29,191 bases of DNA, taken from assembly GCA_964497585.1 (NCBI GenBank), contig CAZCDS010000077.1, positions 1 to 29,191 on the forward strand. The letters run 5' to 3'. Every line of letters begins with the position of its first letter. Position 1 is the first letter of the stretch. Source of the DNA: CAZCDS01 sp964497585 (GTDB lineage Bacteria; Desulfobacterota; Desulfomonilia; Desulfomonilales; Desulfomonilaceae). The position numbers and the translations under genes are program-made. Positions 8,304 to 16,708 of this stretch are shown here, piece after piece. The notes under the pieces were generated by a model, which saw only the letters and a program-made list of their open reading frames with translations, did not search any database and had not been told where the DNA came from.

Positions 8304-9491
8304 TTAGTTAATTATTCGCAGTTCCCTACCTACCCTGCCTGTTATCTCCAAAACCTTCTCCAGGTCTTCCATGGTGTGACTTGCCATGAGACTCGTTCTG
8401 ATCCTTTGGGTTCCCGGCGGCACACCCGGCGCAAGGACGCAGTTGGTGAACAATCCCTCCTCGAAGAGCCGTTTCCACAGAATTGCGGTTCGCACATCGT
8501 CGCCGATGATCAAGGGGATGATCGGCGTTCCCGAATCTCCCGTGTCGTATCCGAGGGATTTGAATCCCTCAAGAATGAACTTTGCGTTACGCCACAGTCT
8601 TTGCAGATGCACCGGTTCGGTGTCGACTACCTCAATCGCAGCCAGCGCGGCCGCCACCGCGGACGGCGGCATCGCGGCGGAGAAGATCAGCGCTCGGGAG
8701 TGATGTTTGATATACCTGATGACTTGATCGTCACCCGCTATGAACCCACCGAGCGAAGCAAACGACTTGCTAAAGGTCCCCATGAGGAGATCCACTTGAT
8801 CCGAGACTCCGAAGTGCTCGAGGACTCCTCTCCCGGTCGCCCCCAGCACCCCGAGACCGTGAGCGTCATCTACCATCACCCGCGCGCCGAAGTCCTTGCT
8901 TACCTCAATGATCTCGGGCAGCGGCGCGATGTCCCCGTCCATACTGTAGACGCCGTCGACAATGACGAGGGTGCCCCGGGAATCGGAAGAGAGTTCCAGG
9001 TTCTTGCGCAATGAGTCGACGTCGTTGTGCAAAAACCGCCGCACCTTCCCGAATGAGAGACGTACACCGTCCACGATACTCGCGTGGACGAGTCGGTCAA
9101 TAATAACCGTATCGCCACGCCCGATTAGGGGCGCAATGACCCCTTGATTCGTCTGGAAACCCGTAGAGAAGACCAGCGCCGCTTCCTTGCCCAGGAACCG
9201 GGCAAGCGCCGCCTCTAGGAGCTCGTGGAGGTCAAGCGTGCCGCAGAGAAAGCGCGAACCGGAACAGCTAGTTCCATACTTGTCCAGGGCCTCACGGGCG
9301 GCCTTTCTCACCTTCGGGTGAGTTGTGAGCCCCAGGTAGTTGTTGGAACCGATCATGATCATTTCCCGGCCGCCTACGACGATGTGCGGGCCGTCCAGAC
9401 AGGAAATGGCCCTGAAGTATGGATAGAGGCCCGATTCTATGGCCTCCTTGTCTCGGTTGAAGGAATAGCACTTGTCAAAAAGATCAGCCAT
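8304..9491 (-). CDS. Alpha-oxoamine synthase, serine palmitoyltransferase-like
   Basis: This PLP enzyme of the AONS/KBL/SPT superfamily condenses an amino acid with an acyl-CoA, releasing CO2. Using Met at 9491 it has 395 residues, the family's usual size. Visible motifs are the SGLYPYFRAI start of the fold (20-29), GSNNYLGLT (48-56), GSRFLCGTLDLH (78-89), the PLP-stacking HAS (136-138), DDAHG (208-212), and the Schiff-base lysine in GTFSKSFAS (K242). The TFSKS context, the YPYFR segment and GSRFxxGTLDLH are closer, from memory, to bacterial serine palmitoyltransferases (Bacteroides type) than to BioF or Kbl. No biotin or threonine-catabolism genes are nearby. I therefore favour 3-ketosphinganine or related long-chain base synthesis, with BioF/Kbl-like activity as the alternative. 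An upstream GTG at 9524 would add 11 residues; neither start has a strong Shine-Dalgarno. Confidence 0.85.
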   Translation of the reverse strand: MADLFDKCYSFNRDKEAIESGLYPYFRAISCLDGPHIVVGGREMIMIGSNNYLGLTTHPKVRKAAREALDKYGTSCSGSRFLCGTLDLHELLEAALARFLGKEAALVFSTGFQTNQGVIAPLIGRGDTVIIDRLVHASIVDGVRLSFGKVRRFLHNDVDSLRKNLELSSDSRGTLVIVDGVYSMDGDIAPLPEIIEVSKDFGARVMVDDAHGLGVLGATGRGVLEHFGVSDQVDLLMGTFSKSFASLGGFIAGDDQVIRYIKHHSRALIFSAAMPPSAVAAALAAIEVVDTEPVHLQRLWRNAKFILEGFKSLGYDTGDSGTPIIPLIIGDDVRTAILWKRLFEEGLFTNCVLAPGVPPGTQRIRTSLMASHTMEDLEKVLEITGRVGRELRIIN

Positions 9492-9767
9492 GTGGCGATT
9501 GACTTTCGATTGCTTGTTATACACTCACCGCGCCCTCACCGGTAGCGGCGACTGAATTAGGCCATGAATCAGGCTTACCGGGAACTCATCACCGGTGCTG
9601 AGGGCATGAGATCATTTGCCCCCTCTCAGACGTCATATGGAGTTATGCCCTAATCATGTCTGATTCGTCAAGCCTCAGCGAGAAATTGCACATCCGGGTA
9701 GGCAAAGGCCGGTGGCCGGAGTCGTCCGGCAGCCGGGCTTGAGACCGTAAGAGCTCAGGTTGAGAGG

Positions 9768-10103
9768 TTATTTCTTATTCACAGCGCCTGTGGCCATTCC
9801 GTGGAGTTTGACCTCCACCTTCTCCTCCAATCCCTGGTAGTAGTCCTGAAGGATCTTGACGACTTCGGGCCGGGAGAATTCCGCAGGAAGCTCACCGCCC
9901 TCCAAAAGCGTCCTGCGAACCATGGTTCCGGAAAGGAGCAGACGGTCTTCTCTGCTGTGCGGGCAAGTCCTCATGGAAGCCATGCCGCCGCACGTATAGC
10001 AGTGGAAGGTCCAGTCAATATTCCCAGGAGCCAGTTCGAGGGAACCCTCGGGGATCTCGTCGAAGATCCTCTCCGCGTCGTGGCTTTTGCACACTCTTCT
10101 CAT
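9768..10103 (-). pseudogene. C-terminal remnant of a second ATP sulfurylase
   Basis: The 111-residue frame matches only the last quarter of ATP sulfurylase: HDAERIFDEIPEG (8-20), a zinc site Cys35-x2-Cys38-x8-Cys47-x-His49, SGTMVRRTL (58-66), and FSRPEVVKILQDYY (76-89). The intact Sat at 11556-12809 has the same C-x2-C-x8-C-x-H spacing and a SGT...FRPEV region, but the sequences differ enough that this is not a recent copy of it. The N-terminal 300 or so residues, including the nucleotide-binding HxxH and GRDHAGVG motifs, are absent. Upstream sequence is instead a kinase remnant whose stop codon overlaps this ATG. The frame itself is intact, so a short product cannot be excluded, but it could not catalyse the reaction. 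Confidence 0.7.
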
Positions 10104-10540
10104 ACTTCACGAACCTCTTGTTTCTTCTCAATTGCACGAAGGCAGATCTCGAACGCGGTGCCCTCGCCGGGTTTGGGGCGACAGATCATGTTCCCATCGT
10201 AGGTCTCTGCAACTTCATAGAGAATCAAAAGACATGGTGCAGTCTGCGGGGCGAGCCCATCTGCTGTCAAGAACGGCTCGAATATGTGTTCCATTATGTT
10301 TTCACTCATCCCACGTCTTGCTTCGGAGACGGCCAAGAGCATGTATTCGCACGGCTCAGGGCCACACGCCCAGAAAGGAGAAGAGCCTTGGGAGATCCCA
10401 AGTCCGACGGGAAGAAGAACTGAATGGATCTCTGACGTCTGTTTTGGGAAGAGAACTTATGCTTCCCATTGGGCCTGAGAATGGCGCATTTACACGCTGG
10501 CAGCAAAACCGACTGGTGGAACTTGAGCAGTGAGATGGCA
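10100..10540 (-). pseudogene. Decayed sensor histidine kinase (ATPase domain remnant)
   Basis: Translated in pieces, this stretch resembles the HATPase_c domain at the end of a sensor kinase. A degenerate N-box is visible around 10445-10500 (RVNA...GSISSLPKTD), followed by a frame change. The frame 10100-10342 then reads LAVSEARRGMSENIMEHIFEPFLT and PKPGEGTAFEICL, matching the G1, F and G3 boxes. The glycine-rich G2 box (normally GTGLGL) has become TAPCLL. With the box lost and at least one frameshift, the gene is dead; the dimerisation and sensor domains are not found upstream. It ends by ATGA overlap with the ATP sulfurylase remnant. Confidence 0.6.
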
Positions 10541-11540
10541 ATTCCCACACCGCTTTTCCGAGTATTCAACTCAAGAGCCATATCGTGCCGAAGGATGGAA
10601 AAGCTCTTGACTCTACAATGAATTAAAGATAAAGATACTTTATTATAGGGCCGTTTCGTGAGACGCGTAACGGTTGTTTTTTTCCGGGTGGAGCGGCTGA
10701 TCGCCGGTCGCCACGGTGAGCGCACCGGTCTCTGGCTTCCCTCGAGGAAAAGTTTCCAATTTCCGCAATCCTGTCAAGACAGATCGGGTGCGGTGAATGA
10801 CCTGACCGACGCGCACGCGTGCGCGTATGATTCGTTCGTCCCCCTAGGATCGGACGGAGGGGGCGGATTGCAGGAGCAGAGGACAGGCAATCGCATGTCA
10901 GGGCATAACCGTGGGACCCGACGGAAGGGACGCGAAGCCGGGTTCATCCCGCAAGGGAAAACCAGGCCAGGCGGGCAAAACTGGCCGGCTCTCGGGAAGT
11001 GGGTTGGTTCTGATCGATCGTGAAGAATTGTAGCGCGACCAGAGGAAAAAGTGAGGTTGCGTTCTACAGCGAGAGGCCTGTGGGGAAATGGGAGCCCAGG
11101 TCTCGGGCTCCTGCCGGATCTCAGGCCCAGCCTCCGGATGTAAGTTTTCCACAAGAGAGGGATCATCGCCGGGAAGATACCGGAACCGATAGCGATTCTG
11201 GGGTAGGTCAGCCCTGATCGGCTTCCATTCTTGTTCATTTTTGAACACCAGCTGCAGTAATCATTCAGGAGGGATCGGGCCCTGAATTCCGGGAGTTTGT
11301 TGCAATCTAAGGTACCGGTTTAGCATGGTCGGATCCTTCCAGGAAAACGTTGGGTCGGTGGAAATGTAAGCGATAGTGTTTACCTAGAGTTGACAAGAAC
11401 GCGGCGATGGATCTTCACCGAGCCATCGGGACGGACACCCGGTTCTGCTTATTCCTTTGTTCCCTTGACGGGGATCGAACAGGAACCGCAGTGGCCGCGT
11501 TTTGAATCTTACAGTCCGAATGAACGCCAGAGGGAATCAA
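10541..11540. other. One-kilobase gap upstream of sat
   Basis: No supported gene. The strands carry several short overlapping frames rich in Arg, Ser and Pro, and no domain was recognised. An AT-rich patch lies at about 10610-10650. TTGACA at 11390-11395 is a perfect -35 hexamer but no convincing -10 follows at 16-18 bases, so the sat promoter is not assigned. A long sat leader is possible. Confidence 0.4.
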
Positions 11541-11555
11541 GAAAGGAGGAATCAT

Positions 11556-12809
11556 ATGGCGGACACAGGACATGGCGGCAAGGAAATCGTCGAACGGATC
11601 ATGGCGCCGACTGAGGCTGCCTCCAAGATCCAGGGCCTTGCGCAGGTACCGATTCGCAGTCAGATTGCGAATGAAGTCATAGACATAGCCTACGGTTTTT
11701 TCACGCCGCTCGAAGGCTTTATGGGCAAGGCTGACGTAGAGTCCGTTTGCAAGAACATGAGACTCACCAACGGAACGGTATGGAGTATCCCCATCCTGTT
11801 CGATCTCACCGAGGAGGAAATCGGTAAGTACGGTGTAAAGCCTGGCGTTTCAGTGCTCCTTACCTTCGGTGGAAATCCCATGGCCATCCTGGAGGTGGAG
11901 GAGGTCTTCGAGTACGATAAGAAATCCATGTGCCAGGACGTGTACGGCACGGACGAAGCCAAACACCCCGGTTGTGCCAGAACGTACGAGTACAAGGACA
12001 AATTTGTCGGCGGCAAAATCACGCTCGTAAACAAGCCGAAAATCAACCCGCCGTACGATCCGTATTTCATACCGCCTCTTGAGATGAGGAAGAGATTCAA
12101 GGACAAAGGATGGGAACGGATCGTGGCACACCAAACCAGAAACGTTCCCCACACCGGCCATGAGTGGCTGATGAAGGGCGCTTGGTTCCAGTCCTACGCG
12201 GAGCTGCCTATTGAAAAGCCGCTCGTGGGAGTGCTGGTGAATGCCATCATCGGCGCCAAACGCAAAGGCGATTACATCGACGAGGCAATTATCCTTACTC
12301 AGGACGAGCTAAGGAAATCCGGTTATTTCGGTGACCACAATCATCTTACATCGCTTACGTTCTGGGATATGCGCTACGCAGGACCCAGAGAGGCCGTGTT
12401 TCATGCCGCGCTGCGAACCAACCTGGGTTTGACGCATCACATGTACGGTCGTGACCATGCGGGGGTGGGCACCTACTACGGCGCCTATGACGCACACCAC
12501 CTACTCGCCACGGTTCAGAATGATCTGAATATTGTGCCGGTCTACTCCATGAACTGGCTCTTCTGCCCACACTGCGGAGAAATCACGTCCGAGGGCCTCT
12601 GTAACCACAGGGAGGAATGGCAGAAGTTCAGCGGCACCGTCATTCGGAGTATCGTCCAGGATGGCGTCAAACCGCCGCGTCTGATCTTCCGGCCTGAAGT
12701 CTTTGATCTCGTCATGGAGTGCGCGGAGAAATACGGCTTCGGTTCGCCCTTTGTTACCGATGAATACCTCGAGAACAGAATTCCCGTATTCGAGATTCCG
12801 CCCATGTAA
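11556..12809 (+). CDS. sat: Sulfate adenylyltransferase (ATP sulfurylase)
   Basis: Sat converts sulfate and ATP to APS and pyrophosphate, or the reverse, in the cytosol; it is the first step of dissimilatory sulfate reduction. The 417 residues show the nucleotide-binding QTRNVPHTGHE (193-203, family QxRNxxHxxHE), GRDHAGVGTYYG (298-309), a C-terminal zinc site C337-x2-C340-x8-C349-x-H351, and a degenerate SGT...FRPEV region (359-382). Lack of an APS-kinase domain and the length fit the homo-oligomeric single-domain Sat of sulfate reducers. AAGGAGGA (11543-11550) five bases before ATG 11556 fixes the start; the frame opens earlier, but that extension is Asn/Arg-rich and lacks an RBS. A 99-residue gene follows after 14 bases, then a terminator. 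No apr or qmo genes are present in the window. Confidence 0.95.
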   Translation: MADTGHGGKEIVERIMAPTEAASKIQGLAQVPIRSQIANEVIDIAYGFFTPLEGFMGKADVESVCKNMRLTNGTVWSIPILFDLTEEEIGKYGVKPGVSVLLTFGGNPMAILEVEEVFEYDKKSMCQDVYGTDEAKHPGCARTYEYKDKFVGGKITLVNKPKINPPYDPYFIPPLEMRKRFKDKGWERIVAHQTRNVPHTGHEWLMKGAWFQSYAELPIEKPLVGVLVNAIIGAKRKGDYIDEAIILTQDELRKSGYFGDHNHLTSLTFWDMRYAGPREAVFHAALRTNLGLTHHMYGRDHAGVGTYYGAYDAHHLLATVQNDLNIVPVYSMNWLFCPHCGEITSEGLCNHREEWQKFSGTVIRSIVQDGVKPPRLIFRPEVFDLVMECAEKYGFGSPFVTDEYLENRIPVFEIPPM

Positions 12810-12823
12810 GAGGAGGTGAGACT

Positions 12824-13123
12824 ATGTCAGAAGGAAAATACCCGATAAACATCTGGATTAACGAAGACCGGTTCGACAAGCTGGAGAAAGTCGGACTTTC
12901 GAGCATGTGCGAGGAAATGTTGGCGGGCCTGAAGGTCCTTAGAGTCTACGCGAATGATAATCAGAGAGACAAAATACTCCAGACCTTCCCGACCGCCAAG
13001 TTTGACAGCGCCACGACCAAGAGCATCGAGCTGCTCCCAAGAGACGTGAAGGACAAGATTTTTGACAAGTGCGTCGAGAAAAAATCCGTCGACATACTCG
13101 ACGACTTCCTGGGCGCCTACTAG
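12824..13123 (+). CDS. Small protein co-transcribed with sat (unknown)
   Basis: This 99-residue, charged, soluble protein has no recognised domain. Predicted features are a strand (YPINIWI), several amphipathic helices (RFDKLEKVGLSSMCEEMLAGL), a strand LRVYA and a C-terminal DILDDFLGAY. Only two cysteines (29 and 83) are present and there is no zinc motif. A very strong Shine-Dalgarno (GAGGAGGTGAG) precedes the ATG, and the gene starts 14 bases after sat and ends 36 bases before a strong terminator, so it is the second cistron of a two-gene unit. The tight linkage suggests a role with ATP sulfurylase (assembly, regulation or partner binding); this is inference. Confidence 0.85.
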   Translation: MSEGKYPINIWINEDRFDKLEKVGLSSMCEEMLAGLKVLRVYANDNQRDKILQTFPTAKFDSATTKSIELLPRDVKDKIFDKCVEKKSVDILDDFLGAY

Positions 13124-13158
13124 TCGGCCGGGTTCTCAATAGCTCAAACTTCTCATAC

Positions 13159-13190
13159 AAAGGAGGGTCCTGCGACCCTCCTTTTTCTTC
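13159..13190 (+). terminator. Rho-independent terminator of the sat operon
   Basis: A perfect 10-bp stem (13160-13169 with 13174-13183) encloses the tetraloop CTGC and is followed by TTTTCTTC. It lies 36 bases after the 99-residue gene. This is the clearest intrinsic terminator in the window and implies that sat and its partner are strongly expressed as one unit. Confidence 0.9.
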
Positions 13191-13387
13191 GCCTGGCAAC
13201 GATAATGTCGGACGAACCCCAATCGAATGGGACTTCCGGCCGGCTTGTCGCGGACCGGAGAGTCCCCCGTGCGGTGAACAGGGGCATCCCGGCCTGCCGG
13301 CCCGTGTAGCCTCACCTTGTCCGTTATGACGGAAAATGGCTGCACTTAGCAGAAGGTGAAGTGTACGGCCTGGGGCCGATTCAATTG

Positions 13388-13792
13388 TCACGATCCCTTT
13401 TCCCCGTTCTGTTTCAGGTCAAACAATTGTGTGATAAGGCTCCTCAACGACCGTAACAAGCCTTCTTTGAGCAGATCGGGACCGAGTCTCGCGATGTCTT
13501 TGTCCGCCTGAAAATCCTCAAACACCTCTTCGATCCACGTGCCCAAAAGCTCTCGCAGCCTTTCGTCGTGACGTTTCAGTACCTTGGAGATCGCATAATC
13601 CGCTCTCTCTTCCGCGGGGAGATACTCGACGAGATGATCCATTTCCAGGGGCCACTCACATGGATCCGGTTCCCGCATGAAGACCTGTGCATGTGCGTCC
13701 TCGAGCTTCTCAAAGATCTCCCTGGGTATGATCCCCTCTCCTATCATCATGACCCTACCAGGTATCAGCGGTTTTTCCGGAATTCTGACCAT
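13388..13792 (-). CDS. Hypothetical helical protein, 134 residues
   Basis: No family was recognised. The protein begins MVRIPEKPLIPGRVMMIGEG and then is largely helical and acidic, with EREIFEKL-type helices, one cysteine (C45) and a long C-terminal amphipathic helix pair (KVLKRHDERLRELLGTW 70-86; GLLRSLRSLITQLF 111-124). It has no signal peptide or membrane segment. The start at 13792 is chosen because GGAGAGG lies a few bases upstream; the frame is open to a GTG at 13885, but that extension is Arg-rich and its Shine-Dalgarno abuts the start. It appears monocistronic, pointing toward the sat terminator. Real coding status is supported by amino-acid composition and the RBS only. Confidence 0.6.
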   Translation of the reverse strand: MVRIPEKPLIPGRVMMIGEGIIPREIFEKLEDAHAQVFMREPDPCEWPLEMDHLVEYLPAEERADYAISKVLKRHDERLRELLGTWIEEVFEDFQADKDIARLGPDLLKEGLLRSLRSLITQLFDLKQNGEKGS

Positions 13793-14640
13793 CGTCCTCT
13801 CCGGCGGTGAACGGTGAATGACCGCCTCTCCACGATAGTTGCCATGCCGGGTACGGTCCGGTGTTTCGTCGAGGAGCCGGCGCACCTCCTTACGCCCGTT
13901 CCCGTCGCGGCTGCAAGGACAGAGGTCGTGTGGTCAATGGCTGAAGGCCTGGATGCGGTCATTCCTGACCCATGTGACGCCTCGAAGGGAGTGGACTCTC
14001 CGTTACGCGTGCGTACACGGGGAAAGCGGCGAAGCCGAATGGCTCGACGCAAAATCCTATGCACAGGCAACCCCACCGATATGCCTTGACCTGGGCGGTT
14101 TTCGTCAAAATACCCTACCACGTACTCGCCGGTCAACGTTGAATTCCGGGTGGAGATTGACTTCCCACGCAGGATCGGGACCCTGGTGAGCTGCGACGTG
14201 TTCATGGAGTCCATGTCTGACTATCTCTTGGAATGCTCGGCATGGAGTAGGGGACAGGTCCTTGCCGGCGCCGCTTCCATGCGAAGAATCCAATCTTCGA
14301 TCCGCTCCTTCGGTTCCCAGCGGAGACGATATGTCCCCAGATCTCGGCTGCACCTAGCCTCTTCCCTTTTTGGGTAGCGGGATTTTTTTCGTTTCGCCAT
14401 AGCCTAACTACGACTTGAGGGGTGGCAGGTGCCGGTGACACCGACGAGTGACGGGGCATCTGGCACAACCCAGTCTATGGAGATAGTTGGGCACCGGGCC
14501 TTCGGTGTTCCGGGTACTCAACCAACTCAAGCGAATAATAGATCCGTTTACGGGAACGTCTGCAGGGTAGAGATAGTCCCTGGAGAGTAGTACAACATCT
14601 TCGGAGCGCGCGCACCAGCCTTCGGGAATGTTCTCCGTTG
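13793..14640. other. Gap without a supported gene
   Basis: Several overlapping frames exist on both strands. A minus-strand frame (13765-14214) has a protein-like patch (TGEYVVGYFDEN) and an adjoining frame reads AWEVNLHPEFNVD over nearly the same bases, which could be a frameshifted, decayed gene. The rest is Arg/Ser/Thr-rich and unconvincing, so no gene is called. Confidence 0.35.
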
Positions 14641-14662
14641 CACGGGGCTACATGAATGCCGC

Positions 14663-15595
14663 TCAGCGCTTGGATGCGAGGATTTCTGGGATTCTAGCGC
14701 GGGCAGCCACCGGACCCATGGGTGACGTGGTAAACCGCTTCGCAACCCGCATCCCTTTGAGTTCCGGAGGCGAGAAATAGGCGAGAGGATTGTACATCTG
14801 ATTGCGAACTCTGACCTCCAAGTGGAGGTGCGGCCCGGTTGAGCGCCCCGAATTCCCCACCGTTGCGATCTTCTGGCCGCGCTTAACCGTTTGTCCCTTC
14901 TTGACTTTGATCGCGTTCAGATGCCCATAGAGCGTGTACACACCAGTCCTGTGTTCCAGGATAACGACCCTTCCATAGTTGCGTAGCGCCCATTTCCTTC
15001 CTGCAAAAACCACGCGTCCCTTTTCGCAGGCATTTACCGGTTTGCCGATCGGCGCGGCGATGTCCAGACCCTTGTGAAAGAGTCCCCAACGGTGGCCGAA
15101 AGGAGATGCGAGGACGCCACTGGGAACGGGGAATTTCAGTTTCGGAACAAGCGGGTGACGTTTACCCCTGATGGCGAGCGCAACATTGCGCGCAGCGCGT
15201 TTTCTCGTCACGACCTTTTTTCGTTTAATCTTCTTGGCCGTTCGGCGGACCCGGTCGGGCTGTTCGGTCGATTCCAGGAGTGCCGTCGCAGGCAAGAAGA
15301 TCGTGTCCCCTTCCAGGATCCGATACGGTGGCTTAAGCTCGTTGACTCGAGCTACCTTCTTGAGGTCAAGGCCGTAGACATCGCAGATGTGGGTGAGAGT
15401 CTCCCCCTTTCCCACGATGTGAAACGCGCCTTCCTCCTCCGAGGACGCGAGATCGGGCTGCGGCTTGACCGGTTTGCTAAGCGTCTTCTTCGGGGTAGTC
15501 GTTTGTGTCGGCTTCTTGACCATGCCCGCGTGGTGAGAACAGGAGACGAAAAAGGGGAGTAGAAGCGCAGCGAACAATGACAGTCTCGTTTTCAT
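14663..15595 (-). CDS. LysM/M23 peptidase lipoprotein (NlpD/EnvC-like)
   Basis: This 310-residue envelope protein is likely to cut, or to activate enzymes that cut, peptidoglycan cross-links. A lipoprotein signal (hydrophobic 5-18, lipidation at C19 in FVSC) is followed by a Lys/Pro/Thr linker, a LysM peptidoglycan-binding domain (57-103, GETLTHICDVYGLDLKKV), a very basic linker (114-147), and an M23 zinc metallopeptidase domain (about 160-275). The M23 ligands are visible: H174-x3-D178 (FHKGLD), H225 (YGHLN) and H256-x-H258 (GPHLHLEV), so it is potentially catalytic, unlike NlpD and EnvC, which lost these. The start at 15595 is supported by GGAGAAGGG; the frame runs 90 residues further upstream, but that part is AT-rich promoter and repeat sequence. 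Confidence 0.92.
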   Translation of the reverse strand: MKTRLSLFAALLLPFFVSCSHHAGMVKKPTQTTTPKKTLSKPVKPQPDLASSEEEGAFHIVGKGETLTHICDVYGLDLKKVARVNELKPPYRILEGDTIFLPATALLESTEQPDRVRRTAKKIKRKKVVTRKRAARNVALAIRGKRHPLVPKLKFPVPSGVLASPFGHRWGLFHKGLDIAAPIGKPVNACEKGRVVFAGRKWALRNYGRVVILEHRTGVYTLYGHLNAIKVKKGQTVKRGQKIATVGNSGRSTGPHLHLEVRVRNQMYNPLAYFSPPELKGMRVAKRFTTSPMGPVAARARIPEILASKR

Positions 15596-15633
15596 CCCTT
15601 CTCCAGCGGGACCAAGGGGTTTACTGGAGAGCC

Positions 15634-15662
15634 ATAATACCAGACATTCAAAAAAAATACAA
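15634..15662 (-). promoter_or_regulatory. Candidate promoter of the LysM/M23 gene
   Basis: On the minus strand a perfect 17-base spacer separates a poor -35 (TTGTAT, 15657-15662) from a good -10 (TATTAT, 15634-15639, 5 of 6). It lies 38 bases upstream of the ATG at 15595, in a strongly AT-rich block that stands out from its surroundings. Confidence 0.4.
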
Positions 15663-15774
15663 TGATAAACGATAGTAATATCCAAAAGCTCAAAAATTAT
15701 TGAATAATATAGAAGTAGTAGTTTGAAAATAAGCGGATATTCGTGTCTTGCTCTGAACGCCGCCACCGGCGAAT

Positions 15775-15865
15775 GAATTAGCAAGCTCGCACCCGTCCCT
15801 CTTACTCCCTTTTCGAAGAGGGGTAGGTCGAGTTCCCCGATGAGCGAAGCGGGGCAGGGGAGCAA
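15775..15865. repeat. Candidate dispersed palindromic intergenic element
   Basis: This GC-rich block contains two adjacent inverted repeats: one centred on TTCGAA near 15813 (CCCTT with AAGAGGG) and one of CCCCG (15835-15839) with CGGGG (15850-15854). Such paired hairpins, whose translation gives LPLFEKG-type peptides, are typical of REP/BIME-like intergenic elements. No second copy was found in this window, so repetitiveness is inferred. Confidence 0.3.
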
Positions 15866-16146
15866 TTTTCACAAAGGGCCGAACGTACGAACCCTCATCT
15901 TAGTGGTTAGAAAGCGCATTGGCACGAGGGGGGAGAGTCGTCTCGGCTGATATGGCCTTTGCCAGAGGTTCTGCGTTCATGGAATCTCACTGCCTGGCAA
16001 GCCGGCAGCGGCACCCCAAATCCAGACGGCCTTCGTCGTGCGTAACGGCTCTACGGTGTCAGGATTGGCGCGGACGGCGAGCAGGGAAGGGCCCGCTGTG
16101 CGAAGTGCCCCTCCCAGGTGCAAGGTGCATCAGATCCTCACAAAGG
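15866..16146. other. Intergenic gap
   Basis: No supported gene. A long plus-strand frame that begins here and continues to 16740 lies mostly opposite the DUF6125 gene and is a shadow of it. Confidence 0.45.
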
Positions 16147-16644
16147 TCAGAAGTCGAAGGCGAAATCCCTATAGCAGACTCCGTCGGTGATCATCATACA
16201 CTTGGTGACCTCGGGCGTGACCCTGCAAGGGATTCCCAACGCGTCAAACCAACAGTGAACGCGGTGAAAAATACCGCATTCGTATGTGTCCGCAACGCCG
16301 ATCCGTTTCATCCCTTCGTAGGCAAAGCAGGATTCCATCTCGAAATGGAGGATATTCCCAGGGGCGACGCGGTACGTAAATTTCATGAAATCCGCGAAGA
16401 CCACTTGCTTCATGGCCTCCAGGAGGCGCAGTACGTCATCAAGGGATCGGAACTCCCCAAGACCGAAGGCCTTCTGGATTCGTTTCGCTTCTATTGGCGA
16501 GAGGGATGCGATTGCGGCCTTATTGAGCTTGTTGGCTGTCTCAATGCCACATTCTTGAACGCAATGAAAAAACCACATCCCATCGTGGGTCATCCAGCAC
16601 TTGTTGATGAGTTCTTTGAGTTCCCGGGCTTCAAGTGTCTTCAT
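16147..16644 (-). CDS. DUF6125 family protein
   Basis: The 165-residue soluble protein matches the DUF6125 pattern: INKCWMTHDGMWFFHCVQEC (13-32), a helix NKLNKAAIASLSPIEAKRIQ (38-57), ADFMKFTY (84-91), CFAYEGMKRIGV (106-117), CGIFHRVHCWFDALGI (123-138) and CMM...GVC (149-157). Nine cysteines, several at conserved positions, suggest metal or cofactor binding, but the function is unknown. The family is common in anaerobic deltaproteobacteria and Clostridia. The start at 16644 is chosen because GGGAG lies about 7 bases upstream and similarity begins there; the frame upstream is a Ser/Arg-rich shadow of the MerR gene. It follows the MerR regulator by 64 bases on the same strand and is the likely target of the promoter and operator at 17141-17180. 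Confidence 0.85.
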   Translation of the reverse strand: MKTLEARELKELINKCWMTHDGMWFFHCVQECGIETANKLNKAAIASLSPIEAKRIQKAFGLGEFRSLDDVLRLLEAMKQVVFADFMKFTYRVAPGNILHFEMESCFAYEGMKRIGVADTYECGIFHRVHCWFDALGIPCRVTPEVTKCMMITDGVCYRDFAFDF

Positions 16645-16708
16645 CTCCGATCTCCCTTCCCCGACATCGTCGGCCGGTTTGCCGATGCTCCTACGAGACG
16701 ATGCGGGA

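Noticed and set aside
8220..9014. Plus-strand open frame of 264 codons
   Set aside because: It is antisense to the alpha-oxoamine synthase gene and has Arg/His-rich composition; a shadow frame.
11390..11395. Perfect TTGACA upstream of sat
   Set aside because: No acceptable -10 hexamer lies 16-18 bases downstream, so it was not annotated as the sat promoter.
13765..14214. Minus-strand frame of 149 codons with a protein-like patch
   Set aside because: Only one short patch looks protein-like, the rest is Arg/Ser/Thr-rich, and it overlaps the better supported gene ending at 13388 in another frame. It may be a decayed gene but cannot be identified.
15596..15865. N-terminal 90-residue extension of the LysM/M23 frame
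   Set aside because: It translates an AT-rich promoter block and a palindromic element; the internal Met at 15595 has a good RBS and begins a proper lipoprotein signal.
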